Made by a program: the position numbers and the translations under genes. Shown one piece after another: positions 33,336-42,966 of a stretch of 64,000 nt of DNA. Source of the DNA: Gilvimarinus gilvus. Lineage in GTDB: Bacteria; Pseudomonadota; Gammaproteobacteria; Pseudomonadales; Cellvibrionaceae. The notes below the pieces were generated by a model. It was not told where the DNA came from. It did not search any database and saw nothing but the letters and a program-made list of their open reading frames with translations. The stretch is from the NCBI RefSeq assembly GCF_030518155.1, contig NZ_JAULRU010000514.1:78867-142866 (forward strand), written 5' to 3'. Positions within the stretch are counted from its first letter, which is position 1; every line of letters starts with the position of its first letter.

Positions 33336-34648
33336 TCCGGGTCCCGTTTCTTGCGGTAGTTGCCTTTCGAGCCGCGCTTTTTGGTGCCCCCTTTGACAGA
33401 TGCCATCATACTTTGGCGCTCTTGCTCATCGGCCACCTGAAATTGTGTCCACCAGGCGCCCAAACCGCCGAGGGATTCACCAGAGTCCTCTCGTAGCAAT
33501 AAGAAGTCGTAGGCGGCCCGGAACCTGGGATGCTCCAACATCTTAAAGGCGCGGTTGCCGGACCTCAGTGTGAGTCGATGCTGCAAATCCCAAATTTCCC
33601 GCATGGGGATTAAAAATCGTTTGGGAATGGAGGTTCTTGCCAATTGCTGGCTAACGGCATCGGAAGCCGCCTGAGCAAACGCCTGACCTTTGGGTAAGCC
33701 CTGAGTTTCTCTCATTATGGCCTGCTGTGGCGGCCACAACAGCGCGGCAAAAATAAACGCCGGGGTAATAGATTTGCCAGAGCGGATGCGTTTGTCGGTG
33801 TTGCTCATGCAATACTCGGCCATGGCTAAGGCCTGTTCATTGCCCTGCTCAATTAAGGCGTCTATGCCGGGGAATAACTGACCCAGTAACTTGTATTCAC
33901 GCAGTAGAGAAAAGCTCGCCGTGGCCGAGCCATTGAGAAACAACTTAAGTACTTCCTCAAAAAGTCGTGCCGGCGGTATGTTGGCCAATAGGGGGGCCGT
34001 AGAGCGAATCGGTGCTTCGGTGCCTTTTTCCAGCGTAAAGCCTAATTTGGCGGCAAACCGAACCGCCCGCAGCATGCGTACAGGGTCTTCCTGATACCGA
34101 GTCGTCGGATCGCCAATCATGCGTAGGGTGCGTTTTTCTAAGTCTTTGATGCCGCCGGTGTAATCATGCACGGCAAAGCCATCGAGTGAGTAGTACAGGG
34201 CATTGACGGTAAAGTCGCGGCGCACAGCGTCTGAATGCACTGTGCCAAAGACGTTGTCACGCAATACCATGCCGTGCTCGCTGCGAGCCGTTTCGTGATG
34301 GCCCCGGAACGTGGTTACCTCAATAATCTCGCGGCCAAAACGCACGTGAACGATCTTAAAGCGCCGGCCAATAATGCGGGCGCTGCGGAATAGGCTTTTT
34401 ACTTGTTCGGGTTTGGCATTGGTCGCCACGTCAAAGTCTTTAGGGTGGCCTCCAAGCAGCAGGTCGCGTACGCCGCCGCCTACCAGGTAGGCCTCGTAGC
34501 CATGTTGATTCAGCTGTTTCATTACCCGTACGGCGGCCTGACTGATCAGCTTACGCGATACATTATGTTGATCGCGAGGGATGATGAGTGGCTGTTGGTG
34601 GTCCGAATCGTTGCGGTTGGAAATCAGTTTGAACAGCCGTTTTAACAT
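33332..34648 (-). CDS. pcnB: Poly(A) polymerase I
   Basis: It adds 3' A-tails that promote RNA decay. The class II nucleotidyltransferase head contains GGGVRDLLLGGHPKDFDVAT (metal-binding DFD) and RRDFTVNALYYS, then the RMLRAVRFAAKLGFTLEKGT neck. The C-terminal tail is basic (KGGTKKRGSKGNYRKKRD), as usual for PcnB rather than CCA-adding enzyme. It is 438 residues. The gene lies just downstream of crcZ, and read-through from the CbrB-dependent promoter could add to its expression, as discussed for Pseudomonas. Confidence 0.94.
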   Translation of the reverse strand: MLKRLFKLISNRNDSDHQQPLIIPRDQHNVSRKLISQAAVRVMKQLNQHGYEAYLVGGGVRDLLLGGHPKDFDVATNAKPEQVKSLFRSARIIGRRFKIVHVRFGREIIEVTTFRGHHETARSEHGMVLRDNVFGTVHSDAVRRDFTVNALYYSLDGFAVHDYTGGIKDLEKRTLRMIGDPTTRYQEDPVRMLRAVRFAAKLGFTLEKGTEAPIRSTAPLLANIPPARLFEEVLKLFLNGSATASFSLLREYKLLGQLFPGIDALIEQGNEQALAMAEYCMSNTDKRIRSGKSITPAFIFAALLWPPQQAIMRETQGLPKGQAFAQAASDAVSQQLARTSIPKRFLIPMREIWDLQHRLTLRSGNRAFKMLEHPRFRAAYDFLLLREDSGESLGGLGAWWTQFQVADEQERQSMMASVKGGTKKRGSKGNYRKKRDPE

Positions 34649-34810
34649 GTAGGGTTCTGTATTAGTAGAGTAGAAAAAATTAGTTGTTATTGGCTATGTG
34701 CCCCAGGCGCAGAAATTGCCGGATACGCTGCCACTGAGTCAGGATTCTAGCATGGCCTGCCGGCAGGCGGAAGTTCGGTTGAGTATCACAAATACGTATG
34801 GGCCAGACAG

Positions 34811-34838
34811 CAAAACGGGAAAGCCTTGGCTTTCCCGT
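34811..34838 (-). terminator. Intrinsic terminator of crcZ
   Basis: ACGGGAAAGCC (34815-34825) and GGCTTTCCCGT (34828-34838) form a perfect 11-bp stem with a 2-base loop. On the minus strand it is followed by TTTT. It lies about 400 bases after the sigma-54 promoter, fixing the length of the RNA. Confidence 0.8.
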
Positions 34839-35212
34839 GAGAATGGGCGGCACTTCTTTTTTGTGGCCGAGGATCTCGGCTGTGTGCACTGTTCCAAATT
34901 TGAACAGCTAATGGATTTTTACAAATCCTGCATCCCTGCCCATTCCGATCAATTGCGATCCCTAGGTGCCTAGTCAGTCTAAAGCTTGTCTTCTTATTAT
35001 CTTTGTTCTTATTATTTTTCGTTATTTTTACTAATGTTCAGTTTCTTATTATTTGTTGTTTTTGTTGTGTTTCCGTTTCTTATTGTTTGTTGTTGTTATT
35101 ATGTTCTTAATTACTTTTCTAATTGTTTATTGTTGTTATTAAATTGTTGAACTTTTCTTATTATTTGTTGTTGTTATTAAGTAAGCTTTTTTATTGTTTG
35201 TTGTTGTTATGC
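34811..35212 (-). ncRNA. crcZ: CrcZ, Crc/Hfq-sequestering small RNA
   Basis: In Pseudomonas CrcZ soaks up Hfq and Crc and so lifts catabolite repression when CbrAB is active. Here the minus strand between cbrB and pcnB reads GCATAACAACAACAAACAAT at its 5' end. It continues through about 230 bases of A-rich AAnAAnAA blocks (for example TAATAACAACAACAAATAAT), the motif bound by Crc with Hfq. A structured 3' part and a terminator follow, for a length near 402 nt, close to the roughly 400 nt of P. aeruginosa CrcZ. Its place, sigma-54 promoter and upstream GTTAC/GTAAC sites all agree. No protein gene is credible in this stretch. Confidence 0.85.
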
Positions 35213-35224
35213 ACGCCCAATAAA

Positions 35225-35239
35225 GCACTTGCTGTGCCA
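35225..35239 (-). promoter_or_regulatory. Sigma-54 promoter of crcZ
   Basis: On the minus strand the bases read TGGCAC-AGCAA-GTGC, one mismatch from TGGCAC-N5-TTGC, with the invariant GG and GC at the right spacing. The predicted start is about 35212, at the first base of the A-rich RNA. Confidence 0.75.
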
Positions 35240-35314
35240 ATGTTGATTTTATCAATAAAATCAATGACATAACTTTTTGAGTGTTGCCCTTATTCACTTT
35301 GGTTATTTCGAACG

Positions 35315-35504
35315 GTTACACCATTTTCCCTTTGTTGTTACGTTTCTGGTGTTGGGGTAACAAATCACCCATCGGGTTTTGTGTGTGGTGTGGTAACGCT
35401 TTGGCACAATAGTGCGCCTGCATTAGTGGTGGGCGTTACCAAGGTGTGTTGTAGGGGAAGGTATTTTGTGCCAATAAGGCGTACAGCGTAACGCTGGAGG
35501 TTAC
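35315..35504 (-). promoter_or_regulatory. Putative CbrB activator sites upstream of crcZ
   Basis: Seven GTTAC/GTAAC half-sites occur at 35315, 35337, 35357, 35393, 35435, 35488 and 35500, i.e. 75-290 bases upstream of the sigma-54 promoter, where an NtrC-type activator binds. CbrB sites in Pseudomonas, as I recall them, contain the same GTTAC/GTAAC elements. Confidence 0.55.
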
Positions 35505-35603
35505 GCGGTTGTAGCGTAAGTGAAGTGCCATTGGCCGCCGATTATTGGGCTTGCGAGTATAAGGCAGGCTCCAGATAGAGCCCGCCCTGAAGGTAAGAGA
35601 AGC

Positions 35604-37007
35604 TTATTTCGCGGTGGACTTCTGACGCGGAATACCAAATCGTTGGCGCCTCTCCCACAGGCATTTTCGACTTACGCCCAGCTTTTTCGCCAGTTCAGTC
35701 TCACTCATAGTGTCTTGATGTTCCAATACGAAGCGTTGGAAATACTCTTCCAGTGACAGGTCTTCGCTAGGGTCCTGATGTCTGGGCGCAGTAGACAGGC
35801 GCTTAATACCTGCAGCATAGGGATCATCACCTTCGTCATGCTCGTCAAGGTGGACGAGGTCAAGGTCTATGTCGAGCAGTTCGTGGCCGATCTCTCGCTC
35901 GTCTTCACACAAGATAACGGCGCGCTGCATGGCATTTTCGAGTTCACGCACATTGCCGGGCCAGGTGTAAGTGGTTATGGCCTGAATGGCTTCAGGTGAG
36001 AGTTTCAGGCTCGATTTGTTAAATTGATGGCAGTAGCGAATCAGCAGGGCTTCGGCGAGCTTTAGGATGTCGCGGCCGCGCTCGCGAAGCGGGGGCAGCT
36101 CTAGCTGTACGACGTTGATCCTAAAGTATAAATCTTCCCGAAATAGCCCCTCTTTGGCAAGCGCACGCAAATCCCGGTGAGTTGCTGCAACCAGACGCAC
36201 ATCTACTTTGCGAGACTCTACCGAGCCCAGCGGACGCACTTCGCCCTCTTGCAGTACTCGGAGCAGGCGGGCTTGAGCTTCGAGAGGAAGCTCGCCAATT
36301 TCGTCGAGAAATAGCGTGCCACCATCGGCGGCCGCGACCAGCCCTTCGCGAGTACTCGCAGCGCCGGTAAAAGCCCCTTTTTCGTGACCAAATAGCTCTG
36401 ATTCAATCAGGGTTTCGGGGATCGCGGCGCAGTTGACCGAAATCATCAACTCCTTCTGGCGCTTACTTTGTTCGTGCAGCGAGCGGGCAACCAGCTCTTT
36501 GCCGGTGCCGGTTTCACCGTGTACCAGTACGGTCGCGTCAGTAGGGGCGACCTTGGCGATACGCGAATACAGGCTTTTCATGACGTCCGAGGAGCCAATC
36601 ATACCGCTGACTTTGTTGTCGCCGGTGTTGCCGGGCTGATTGGCTTTGATGCTGGCCTGAGCCTTGCCGATCACCCGTTTAACCGCGCTGACCATCTCGT
36701 CGTGATCAAAGGGCTTGGCGATGTAGTCCACCGCCCCCATGCGCATAGAGTCGACCGCCGAGCGCAGACTGGCGTAACTGGTCATGATCAGTACGGGCAC
36801 GTCGCCCGCCAACTTGATTAGGTCGGTACCCGGAGCGCCGGGAAGGCGCAAATCGCTGATGATTAGGTCAAAATCCGTAATCGTAAATTTGGCTGTGGCC
36901 TCGCGTACCGAGGGCGCCTCGCTGACCTCATACTTGTTGCGTTCGAGCAGCTTGCGCAATGCGTTACGGATAATCGCTTCGTCTTCTACTACCAGGATTT
37001 TGCTCAT
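35604..37007 (-). CDS. cbrB: NtrC-family response regulator CbrB
   Basis: A sigma-54-dependent activator of 467 residues controlling carbon/nitrogen balance, chiefly through crcZ. Receiver domain at 1-120 with phospho-acceptor Asp in DLIISDLRLPG (about residue 54). AAA+ domain with GETGTGKE (Walker A), GAFTGA (sigma-54 contact) and GGTLFLDEIGELP (Walker B). A Fis-type helix-turn-helix ends the protein (SETELAKKLGVSRKCLWERR). It lies 15 bases after cbrA on the same strand, so the two are co-transcribed. The crcZ target is directly downstream. Confidence 0.93.
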   Translation of the reverse strand: MSKILVVEDEAIIRNALRKLLERNKYEVSEAPSVREATAKFTITDFDLIISDLRLPGAPGTDLIKLAGDVPVLIMTSYASLRSAVDSMRMGAVDYIAKPFDHDEMVSAVKRVIGKAQASIKANQPGNTGDNKVSGMIGSSDVMKSLYSRIAKVAPTDATVLVHGETGTGKELVARSLHEQSKRQKELMISVNCAAIPETLIESELFGHEKGAFTGAASTREGLVAAADGGTLFLDEIGELPLEAQARLLRVLQEGEVRPLGSVESRKVDVRLVAATHRDLRALAKEGLFREDLYFRINVVQLELPPLRERGRDILKLAEALLIRYCHQFNKSSLKLSPEAIQAITTYTWPGNVRELENAMQRAVILCEDEREIGHELLDIDLDLVHLDEHDEGDDPYAAGIKRLSTAPRHQDPSEDLSLEEYFQRFVLEHQDTMSETELAKKLGVSRKCLWERRQRFGIPRQKSTAK

Positions 37008-37022
37008 AGTACGTCTCGGACT

Positions 37023-40000
37023 CTATTGCTCTGTGCCACCTTCATAGCTCGCTTCCGATACGACGGGAGTACCGGTTAGCAGAGAATTAAGATGTCGGGG
37101 CAGCTTGATCAATATCTGTGCCCCGCGATTTCTGTCGCGATCTACCGGGCTGACAATATCCAGTGTGCCCCCGTGATCATCGACGATGCTGTATACCAAG
37201 GCCAAGCCAAGGCCGGTACCCTCTCCGGGGTCTTTTGTGGTGAAAAACGGTTCGAGGATCTGGTCAATATGCTCCTCGGCAATACCTTCGCCGTCGTCCG
37301 TAACGGTGATGGTGATATTGTCATCATCTTCAGAGCTTTCTAGGATAACACGTCCTTCCACCTCGCTGGCATCCCGGGCGTTGGACAAAAGGTTGATAAA
37401 GACCTGGATCATCTTCTGCTGGTCGCCGGCGATAATGGCATTGACCGCGATTTCATTGTCATAGTAAACGTATTTTTTGTCTTTTTGCAGCGACAGGAGG
37501 GAGATGGCCTCGGCCGCGCACTCTCTGAGAATGACGGCTTCAAAGGCACTTTTCTTGTTCTGTCCGCTGTGCGAATAGCTGACCAGCGACTGTACAATAC
37601 GGGTGACGCGGTCCGTTTGGCTCAGAATCTGATCCGCGGTGTCCAGCACCTCGGGGTTGTCGGTGTCGTAGCGAAGGTTCTGGCAGAGACAGGCAATGCC
37701 CGTAATGGGGTTGCCAATTTCATGCGCGACACCGGCGGCGAGTCGCCCCACTGAGGCCAGACGCTCAGAGTGAATCAGCTCCTGCTCAAGCAGTTGGGTT
37801 TCGGTAACGTCCTCTAACAATATTACCTGGTCATCTTCCACCTTGGCATAGCCAGGCTGAGGCACGCGGCGGCTGGAAGAGGGGCCTTCAATCGCGGCTT
37901 TGTGCAGACTGATCCAGTGCGGGCGCCCCCCCAGATTAATTTCATGGCGATATAAGTGTGCGTCCTCGCCCTGGCTAAAGTTCCCCAACAGCTCACACCA
38001 AGGTTGCGCCAAATCGTCAAGGTGGGAGCCAATAACGTCATCTGAAGTAATGCCTGTGAGCACAGCCATTGCCCGGTTCCACATCAGAATTTCTTTGTCG
38101 CGGCCCAGCGAGCACACCGCCATAGGCAGCTCTTGCAGCGTTTTGCGATGATACAGTCGCAAATTGTTTAACTCCGCGGCCATACCCGTTAAGTGGCTGC
38201 GGTACTGGGATAAGCGGTTTTCGATCAGGTTAATATCGACGGTATCGCGCGCCTCGGCCAGTTTATAGGGCAGGTGGTTGTCCATAATCTCGCCGGCAAC
38301 GTGAATACCGATAAGGCCCGACAAGTTGGCCTCCAGTTGGTCGCGCAGGCGACGCAGCGCGTACGGGCGTCGCTCGGAAATGGACAGGCCGAGCTGGCGC
38401 AGTGCTAAATCTACCTCGCGACTGGCGGTTACCTTACCCAGTGGTTTAGCCAGCCGGCTTTTAAAGTCACCGGCCGAGTGTACATCCAGTGCCTGGCGTA
38501 CCGGGTGGGATAACTCGTCGGCGGCGCACAGTTCGGCACTGTAGGCCTCTTCTTCGGTCTGGCGGGTTAACATCGACACCCCGACAAATATCAAGGTATT
38601 GAGGCCGAGAGAAATTAGGGTGATTTCACTCCAGTGGCTCATACCAACGCTGAGGCTGCCGTCGCCGAAGGGAACTGCAATGTCTTCGATTCCGGTCAAC
38701 ATTGGCACCAGCATGCCCACGGCCCATACAATGGTGCCGGCGGTTAAGCCCGCGATAACACCACGACGATTGCCTCGCATCCAAAAAACTATGGCAAAAA
38801 TACCGGGCAAAAATTGCAGCGTTTCAATAAAGGCCACCAGCGCCAGATGAAATAAACTCTGGCGGTTGTCCAGCATCCAGTAAAACAGGTAGCCGCCCAC
38901 AAACAGTGAGGTAATAACGGCGCGCCGTAGCCAAACTAGCTGGCTGTAGATGTCCTGACGTCGGCGCAACCGCAAAAACGGCAACAGCCAGTGATTCATA
39001 ACCATCGTGGACAGCGCCAGGGTGATTACCACCACAGCGCCTGTGGATGCGGATAGGCCACCGATAAAGGCGATAATCGTTAAAACGGGAGATTCCGCCA
39101 ATATGGGAACGCCAATGGTGAAATACTGGGCCGGCAACGGCACCGATAATTCAAACCCAGCCCAGAGAATAGGGAATATCGGCAGCGCCAGGAACAGTAA
39201 GAATAAGGGGAAGGCCCAGGTCACGGTGCGGGTGTTGCGCAAGATAGGATTTTCAGCCACGCCCATATGAAAAATATGCGGCATGGTGACAGCGGTGGCG
39301 ACAAACACCAGCAATAGCGTGTGCGAGGCACCTTCGCGAATGGGTGAGTGCAATAGCGCTAAATTTTCCGGGTTGCGTTCCAGCCAGTTTTCCAGCCCGC
39401 CAAAGCCGTCAAAGACGCCGTATACAGCCAACAGGCCAATGGCCATCAACGAGAAGACTTTAATCAGCGATTCAAATGCCATGGCGGTTATCAGGCCGCG
39501 ATGACGCTCCCGATTGGAACCAAATAGCACCGTGAACAGCGCCAGAATACCGCAGTAGGTTAGTGCCATCAGGTCTTTGAAGGTGAGGCCCGTACCGACA
39601 ACCGGAATCGCCGGGTCCCGGCTCACGGTCAGAATATGCATGGTGTCGGCAATGGCCTGAATTTGCAGGGCCATTAATGGCAATATACCCAATAGCATGC
39701 ACAGGGTGGTGAGCGCGCCGATACCGTGGCTGTGATAGCGAAATACCAATAAATCCGCTAGCGAGTGAACCTGGTGGCGTCGCGCCAATTCGGTAATGGG
39801 CTCCAGCAGCACCGGGGCAAACAAAAACAGAGCGCCAGTGCCCAGATAATAGGCCAGCGCGCCGTAGCCAAACTGAAAGGCGAGGTCGATGACGCCGTAA
39901 AATGCCCAGGCGCTGGCAAAAATACCGAGCGACATAACGTAGGTAATGGGGTGCTCGGTTATCTTGCGGGGGATCCAGTCGCGCTCAGTGAGAGTGGCTA

Positions 40001-40064
40001 TGCCGAAGATAACCAGAAGGTAAAGCAGGCACAGCAGGGCAACGTGCGTCAGTTCGAAAGTCAT
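37023..40064 (-). CDS. cbrA: Sensor histidine kinase CbrA with SSF transporter domain
   Basis: A 1013-residue inner-membrane kinase. Residues 1 to about 490 form a multi-helix sodium/solute symporter (SLC5/SSF) domain ([37 protein letters not shown]). A cytosolic linker and a PAS domain ([18 protein letters not shown]) follow, then the dimerisation/phospho-acceptor domain with [19 protein letters not shown] (His near 779) and the ATPase with [15 protein letters not shown] and GTGLGLALV. In Pseudomonas CbrA the SSF domain transports histidine and the kinase activates CbrB. It starts inside the cbrX stop (ATGA overlap). Confidence 0.93.
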   Translation of the reverse strand: MTFELTHVALLCLLYLLVIFGIATLTERDWIPRKITEHPITYVMSLGIFASAWAFYGVIDLAFQFGYGALAYYLGTGALFLFAPVLLEPITELARRHQVHSLADLLVFRYHSHGIGALTTLCMLLGILPLMALQIQAIADTMHILTVSRDPAIPVVGTGLTFKDLMALTYCGILALFTVLFGSNRERHRGLITAMAFESLIKVFSLMAIGLLAVYGVFDGFGGLENWLERNPENLALLHSPIREGASHTLLLVFVATAVTMPHIFHMGVAENPILRNTRTVTWAFPLFLLFLALPIFPILWAGFELSVPLPAQYFTIGVPILAESPVLTIIAFIGGLSASTGAVVVITLALSTMVMNHWLLPFLRLRRRQDIYSQLVWLRRAVITSLFVGGYLFYWMLDNRQSLFHLALVAFIETLQFLPGIFAIVFWMRGNRRGVIAGLTAGTIVWAVGMLVPMLTGIEDIAVPFGDGSLSVGMSHWSEITLISLGLNTLIFVGVSMLTRQTEEEAYSAELCAADELSHPVRQALDVHSAGDFKSRLAKPLGKVTASREVDLALRQLGLSISERRPYALRRLRDQLEANLSGLIGIHVAGEIMDNHLPYKLAEARDTVDINLIENRLSQYRSHLTGMAAELNNLRLYHRKTLQELPMAVCSLGRDKEILMWNRAMAVLTGITSDDVIGSHLDDLAQPWCELLGNFSQGEDAHLYRHEINLGGRPHWISLHKAAIEGPSSSRRVPQPGYAKVEDDQVILLEDVTETQLLEQELIHSERLASVGRLAAGVAHEIGNPITGIACLCQNLRYDTDNPEVLDTADQILSQTDRVTRIVQSLVSYSHSGQNKKSAFEAVILRECAAEAISLLSLQKDKKYVYYDNEIAVNAIIAGDQQKMIQVFINLLSNARDASEVEGRVILESSEDDDNITITVTDDGEGIAEEHIDQILEPFFTTKDPGEGTGLGLALVYSIVDDHGGTLDIVSPVDRDRNRGAQILIKLPRHLNSLLTGTPVVSEASYEGGTEQ

Positions 40065-40231
40065 GAGGGCTTTTTACGGGCCTGTACGGCGTAGGCAATA
40101 ATGATCACGATCACCCACATTATGTAGGGGCGATACCAGGCGCCCTCGGGATTGACGATCCACGTAAATAGCGTGGGCGAAAATATGTAGGCGATCAGCA
40201 GCAGCAGTATGACCAGTCGTTGGTTATTCAT
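40061..40231 (-). CDS. cbrX: Small membrane protein CbrX
   Basis: A 56-residue protein beginning MNNQRLVILLLLIAYIFSPT and ending QARKKPS, with two hydrophobic helices around a WIVNPEGAWYRPY loop. It sits exactly between gluQ and cbrA. Its ATG overlaps the gluQ stop and its TGA overlaps the cbrA ATG, both as ATGA. A small ORF called cbrX occupies this place in Pseudomonas and is co-transcribed with cbrAB. Short length makes it easy to miss, but the double overlap and hydrophobic pattern support it. Confidence 0.85.
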   Translation of the reverse strand: MNNQRLVILLLLIAYIFSPTLFTWIVNPEGAWYRPYIMWVIVIIIAYAVQARKKPS

Positions 40232-41145
40232 GATGGTGTTAGCGGCAAGATTTGTCCTGCGCCCTTGAGTACCTCTTTATCCCAGTGCGTTTGTGCCCAC
40301 GTCAACAAAGTGGTGAGCGACGTCCTTTGCAACTCCTGTGGGGGATTTTGCCTCAGAAACACCAGTGCTCGCCAGATGTTTATTGTTGCATCGGCATTAT
40401 TGAGGGCGGGCGCGTGATTCTGTTTGCTGAGTTTTAGTCCGTTAATGGCGGCTACAGGGACGTGAGAATAAGCCGGTATGGACTTGTGCAAGATTTCAAA
40501 AAAGCGAATTTGACGGGCGGTGACTGGCAGTAGATCGGCTCCCCGCACAATATGGGTAACCCCTTGGTGCAAATCGTCCAGAACCACGGCGAGCTGATAG
40601 CCAAACAAACCGTCTTTGCGGCGCACTACGGCGTCGCCAACTTCTAGTGCTAAATCCTGAACTTGCTCGCCCTGGATGCTATCGATAAAGCGCACCTGGT
40701 GGGGCAGGCTTGTCAGTGAGCCAGGCAAGTCATAAAGCTTTAGTCGCAGTGCAAGCTCTGCCTTATTCTCAGCACCCTGGCGGCATTGACCGTTGTAGAT
40801 TCCGCCCATGGCTTTAATGTGTTGCCGGGTGCAGCTGCAGGGGTATATCAGTCCCAGTTGGGTGAGCTCTTCGAGGTGCGCCAGATAGGCTTCGCTGCGG
40901 CTGCTCTGCCATAGCACGTCGCCATCCCAGGTGAGGCCGTGCTGCTCAAGGGTGTGCAGAATAAGGTCGCCCGCGCCGGGCATTTCTCGGGGAGGGTCAA
41001 TGTCATCAATACGAATTAACCAGCGGCCGCCCGATTTGCGTGCATCCAGGAAGCTGGCCAGAGCCGCGACTAGCGAGCCGAAATGTAGCGGCCCAGACGG
41101 TGAGGGGGCAAAGCGTCCGGTGTATGGGGAGGTTTGATCAGGCAC
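40228..41145 (-). CDS. gluQ: Glutamyl-Q tRNA(Asp) synthetase
   Basis: A 305-residue paralogue of the GluRS catalytic core that attaches glutamate to queuosine in tRNA-Asp. The class I HIGH-like motif is FAPSPSGPLHFGSLVAAL. A zinc site is suggested by CSCTRQHIKAMGGIYNGQCR, and the KMSKS equivalent is LKLSKQNHAPAL. It lacks the anticodon-binding domain, as expected. In Pseudomonas and Escherichia it lies after dksA, and here it is 44 bases from it. Its stop overlaps cbrX, tying it to the cbr operon. Confidence 0.94.
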   Translation of the reverse strand: MPDQTSPYTGRFAPSPSGPLHFGSLVAALASFLDARKSGGRWLIRIDDIDPPREMPGAGDLILHTLEQHGLTWDGDVLWQSSRSEAYLAHLEELTQLGLIYPCSCTRQHIKAMGGIYNGQCRQGAENKAELALRLKLYDLPGSLTSLPHQVRFIDSIQGEQVQDLALEVGDAVVRRKDGLFGYQLAVVLDDLHQGVTHIVRGADLLPVTARQIRFFEILHKSIPAYSHVPVAAINGLKLSKQNHAPALNNADATINIWRALVFLRQNPPQELQRTSLTTLLTWAQTHWDKEVLKGAGQILPLTPS

Positions 41146-41189
41146 TGGGCAATCCCGGGCGCGCAGCGCCCGGTGCTAGAGGGCTAAAA

Positions 41190-41633
41190 TTAGCCGCCTA
41201 TTTGCTTTTCTTTGATCTCGTCCAGTGTTTTACAGTCAACACACAAGGTCGCTGTAGGACGAGCTTCGAGGCGACGAATACCGATCTCTACGCCGCAAGC
41301 GTCGCAGAATCCGTAATCTTCGTTTTCAATCAGCTCTAAGGTCGAGTCGATTTTCTTGATCAACTTGCGCTCGCGATCGCGGGTGCGAAGTTCCAGACTA
41401 AACTCTTCTTCCTGACTGGCACGATCTGCCGGGTCGGGGAAATTAGCGGCTTCGTCTTTCATGTGGCTCATGGTGCGGTCGACTTCTTCCATCAACTCTC
41501 TTCGCCAGGCCAGCAGCAGGTTTTGGAAATGCTCCAGCTGCTTCTCATTCATATATTCTTCGCCTTTCTTCTCCTTGTAAGGCGAAAAAGTACGCAGCGT
41601 GTAACTTTCTGCTTGAGCTGAATTATTGGGCAT
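41190..41633 (-). CDS. dksA: RNA polymerase-binding transcription factor DksA
   Basis: DksA inserts a coiled coil into the RNA polymerase secondary channel and, with ppGpp, tunes rRNA and amino-acid promoters. ATG 41633 ([13 protein letters not shown]) gives 147 residues, close to the usual 151; the frame stays open a little further upstream. The coiled-coil tip is [12 protein letters not shown] (the two aspartates and the alanine of the DxxDxA motif). The zinc finger is CDACGVEIG with CVDC. The gap upstream to divergent sfsA is about 260 bases. Confidence 0.95.
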   Translation of the reverse strand: MPNNSAQAESYTLRTFSPYKEKKGEEYMNEKQLEHFQNLLLAWRRELMEEVDRTMSHMKDEAANFPDPADRASQEEEFSLELRTRDRERKLIKKIDSTLELIENEDYGFCDACGVEIGIRRLEARPTATLCVDCKTLDEIKEKQIGG

Positions 41634-41892
41634 AGTGCAACGCCTCTCGATCTCCTGTAGCCGGTGCGCTGTATACGCGACCAGTGAATGGTTACTTGTT
41701 GTGCCACTCGACACTTCGCCAACATTCCGCCCCTAATTTGGGCCCCATTTGGGGAGACAACCGCGGAAGGACAGCGAAGCTACCAGATTCATCGGAACTG
41801 CGCCAGTTTTTTTTACATTTTTAGCCTCCGTTGCTTAACCCGGGAGCGGGTCCGGTTGGCGTATAATATTTGATTTCCCGGTTGAGACGGCT

Positions 41893-42603
41893 ATGCAAGA
41901 TATGAAACCTTGGGCCAAAGGGCGCTTAATAAAGCGTTACAAACGATTTTTGGCCGACGTAGAAACCAGCGATGGCAATCAAATAACCATTCACTGCCCC
42001 AATACCGGCTCGATGCGTAACTGCATTGCCGAGGGCAGCGCTTGCTGGTATTCCGAGTCTGACAGCAAAACCCGCAAGTACCCGCACACCTGGGAGGTAG
42101 CCACCACCCCGGAGGGCGATTTGGCCGGTATCAACACCAATCGCGCCAATCATCTGGTGCGCGAAGCGCTTGTGGCGGGTGTCGTTAAGCCGCTCGCTGG
42201 GTTTGAGCAATTGCGCAGCGAAGTAAAGTACGGCAACGAGAATTCGCGGATCGATTTTCTCCTGACCGGTGCGCACGGCGATTGCTATGTTGAGGTCAAA
42301 AACGTCACCCTCAAAGAACAGGGGTGTGGCTATTTTCCCGATGCAGTCAGTACCCGTGGCGTAAAGCACTTGCGGGAATTGATGCACGTTAAGGCGCTTG
42401 GTCATCGCGCGGTTTTACTGTTTTGTGTACAGCACAGTGGCATCGATAGGGTGAAGCCGGCGGATCATATTGATTCCACTTACGGTGCCGTGTTGCGCGA
42501 AGCTCAGACGGCGGGTGTTGAGCTGTTAGCTTATAGCGCCGAATTGTGTCCAGCCCAAAGCCGTATCGAGTTGACGCACGAAGTGCCGGTAGAGCTCGAA
42601 TGA
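41893..42603 (+). CDS. sfsA: SfsA sugar fermentation stimulation protein homologue
   Basis: A 236-residue protein often found beside dksA, with a nuclease-like fold and suggested DNA/RNA binding; its biochemical role is unsettled. Signature segments are [57 protein letters not shown] and [19 protein letters not shown] 41893 or 41902 may be the start. It converges with the Rieske protein gene, 12 bases between stops. Confidence 0.93.
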   Translation: MQDMKPWAKGRLIKRYKRFLADVETSDGNQITIHCPNTGSMRNCIAEGSACWYSESDSKTRKYPHTWEVATTPEGDLAGINTNRANHLVREALVAGVVKPLAGFEQLRSEVKYGNENSRIDFLLTGAHGDCYVEVKNVTLKEQGCGYFPDAVSTRGVKHLRELMHVKALGHRAVLLFCVQHSGIDRVKPADHIDSTYGAVLREAQTAGVELLAYSAELCPAQSRIELTHEVPVELE

Positions 42604-42615
42604 CTTTTTCTGGTA

Positions 42616-42963
42616 CTAAGGCCGCGGCGGCTCAAGGTAGAGGGCGCCATCGCGCTCGACTGTGGCCACTGCAATTAATGATTGGCCATTGCAGGGGCCA
42701 GCGATACATTGGCCCGTATCAAGGGTAAATAAAGCGCCATGATTGGCGCACTGAATCAGGCTTTTGTCGCTGGTCAAAAACTGGTCTGGCACCCACTCCA
42801 GGGGAATAAACGCGTGCGGGCAGAGGTTGCGGTAAGCAAATACGTGCCCCCCTTTGCGCACGGCAAATACAGGGTAGGGGGCGCCATTTATTTGCGGTGC
42901 AAATCCGCGGCTTGCGCCCTCTGCCAGCGCGTCACTCGCGCATAGCGCGATCAGTTCTGTCAT
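42616..42963 (-). CDS. Rieske [2Fe-2S] ferredoxin-like protein
   Basis: A 115-residue single-domain Rieske protein. The cluster ligands are CPH (in NLCPHAFIPLEW) and CANH (in SLIQCANHGALF), 20-odd residues apart. No membrane segment or signal is present, so it is cytosolic, like the small NirD or dioxygenase-type ferredoxins. The partner oxidoreductase is unknown. It starts three bases after the end of the serine-protease gene, so both belong to one transcript. Confidence 0.85.
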   Translation of the reverse strand: MTELIALCASDALAEGASRGFAPQINGAPYPVFAVRKGGHVFAYRNLCPHAFIPLEWVPDQFLTSDKSLIQCANHGALFTLDTGQCIAGPCNGQSLIAVATVERDGALYLEPPRP

Positions 42964-42966
42964 AAA

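Noticed and set aside
34698..34973. Plus-strand 91-codon frame between pcnB and cbrB
   Set aside because: It is antisense to the structured 3' part of crcZ and lacks a ribosome site.
35401..35415. Plus-strand sigma-54-like motif TGGCACAATAGTGC
   Set aside because: Spacing is one base short and no plus-strand gene or RNA follows; the minus-strand site at 35225-35239 explains crcZ better.
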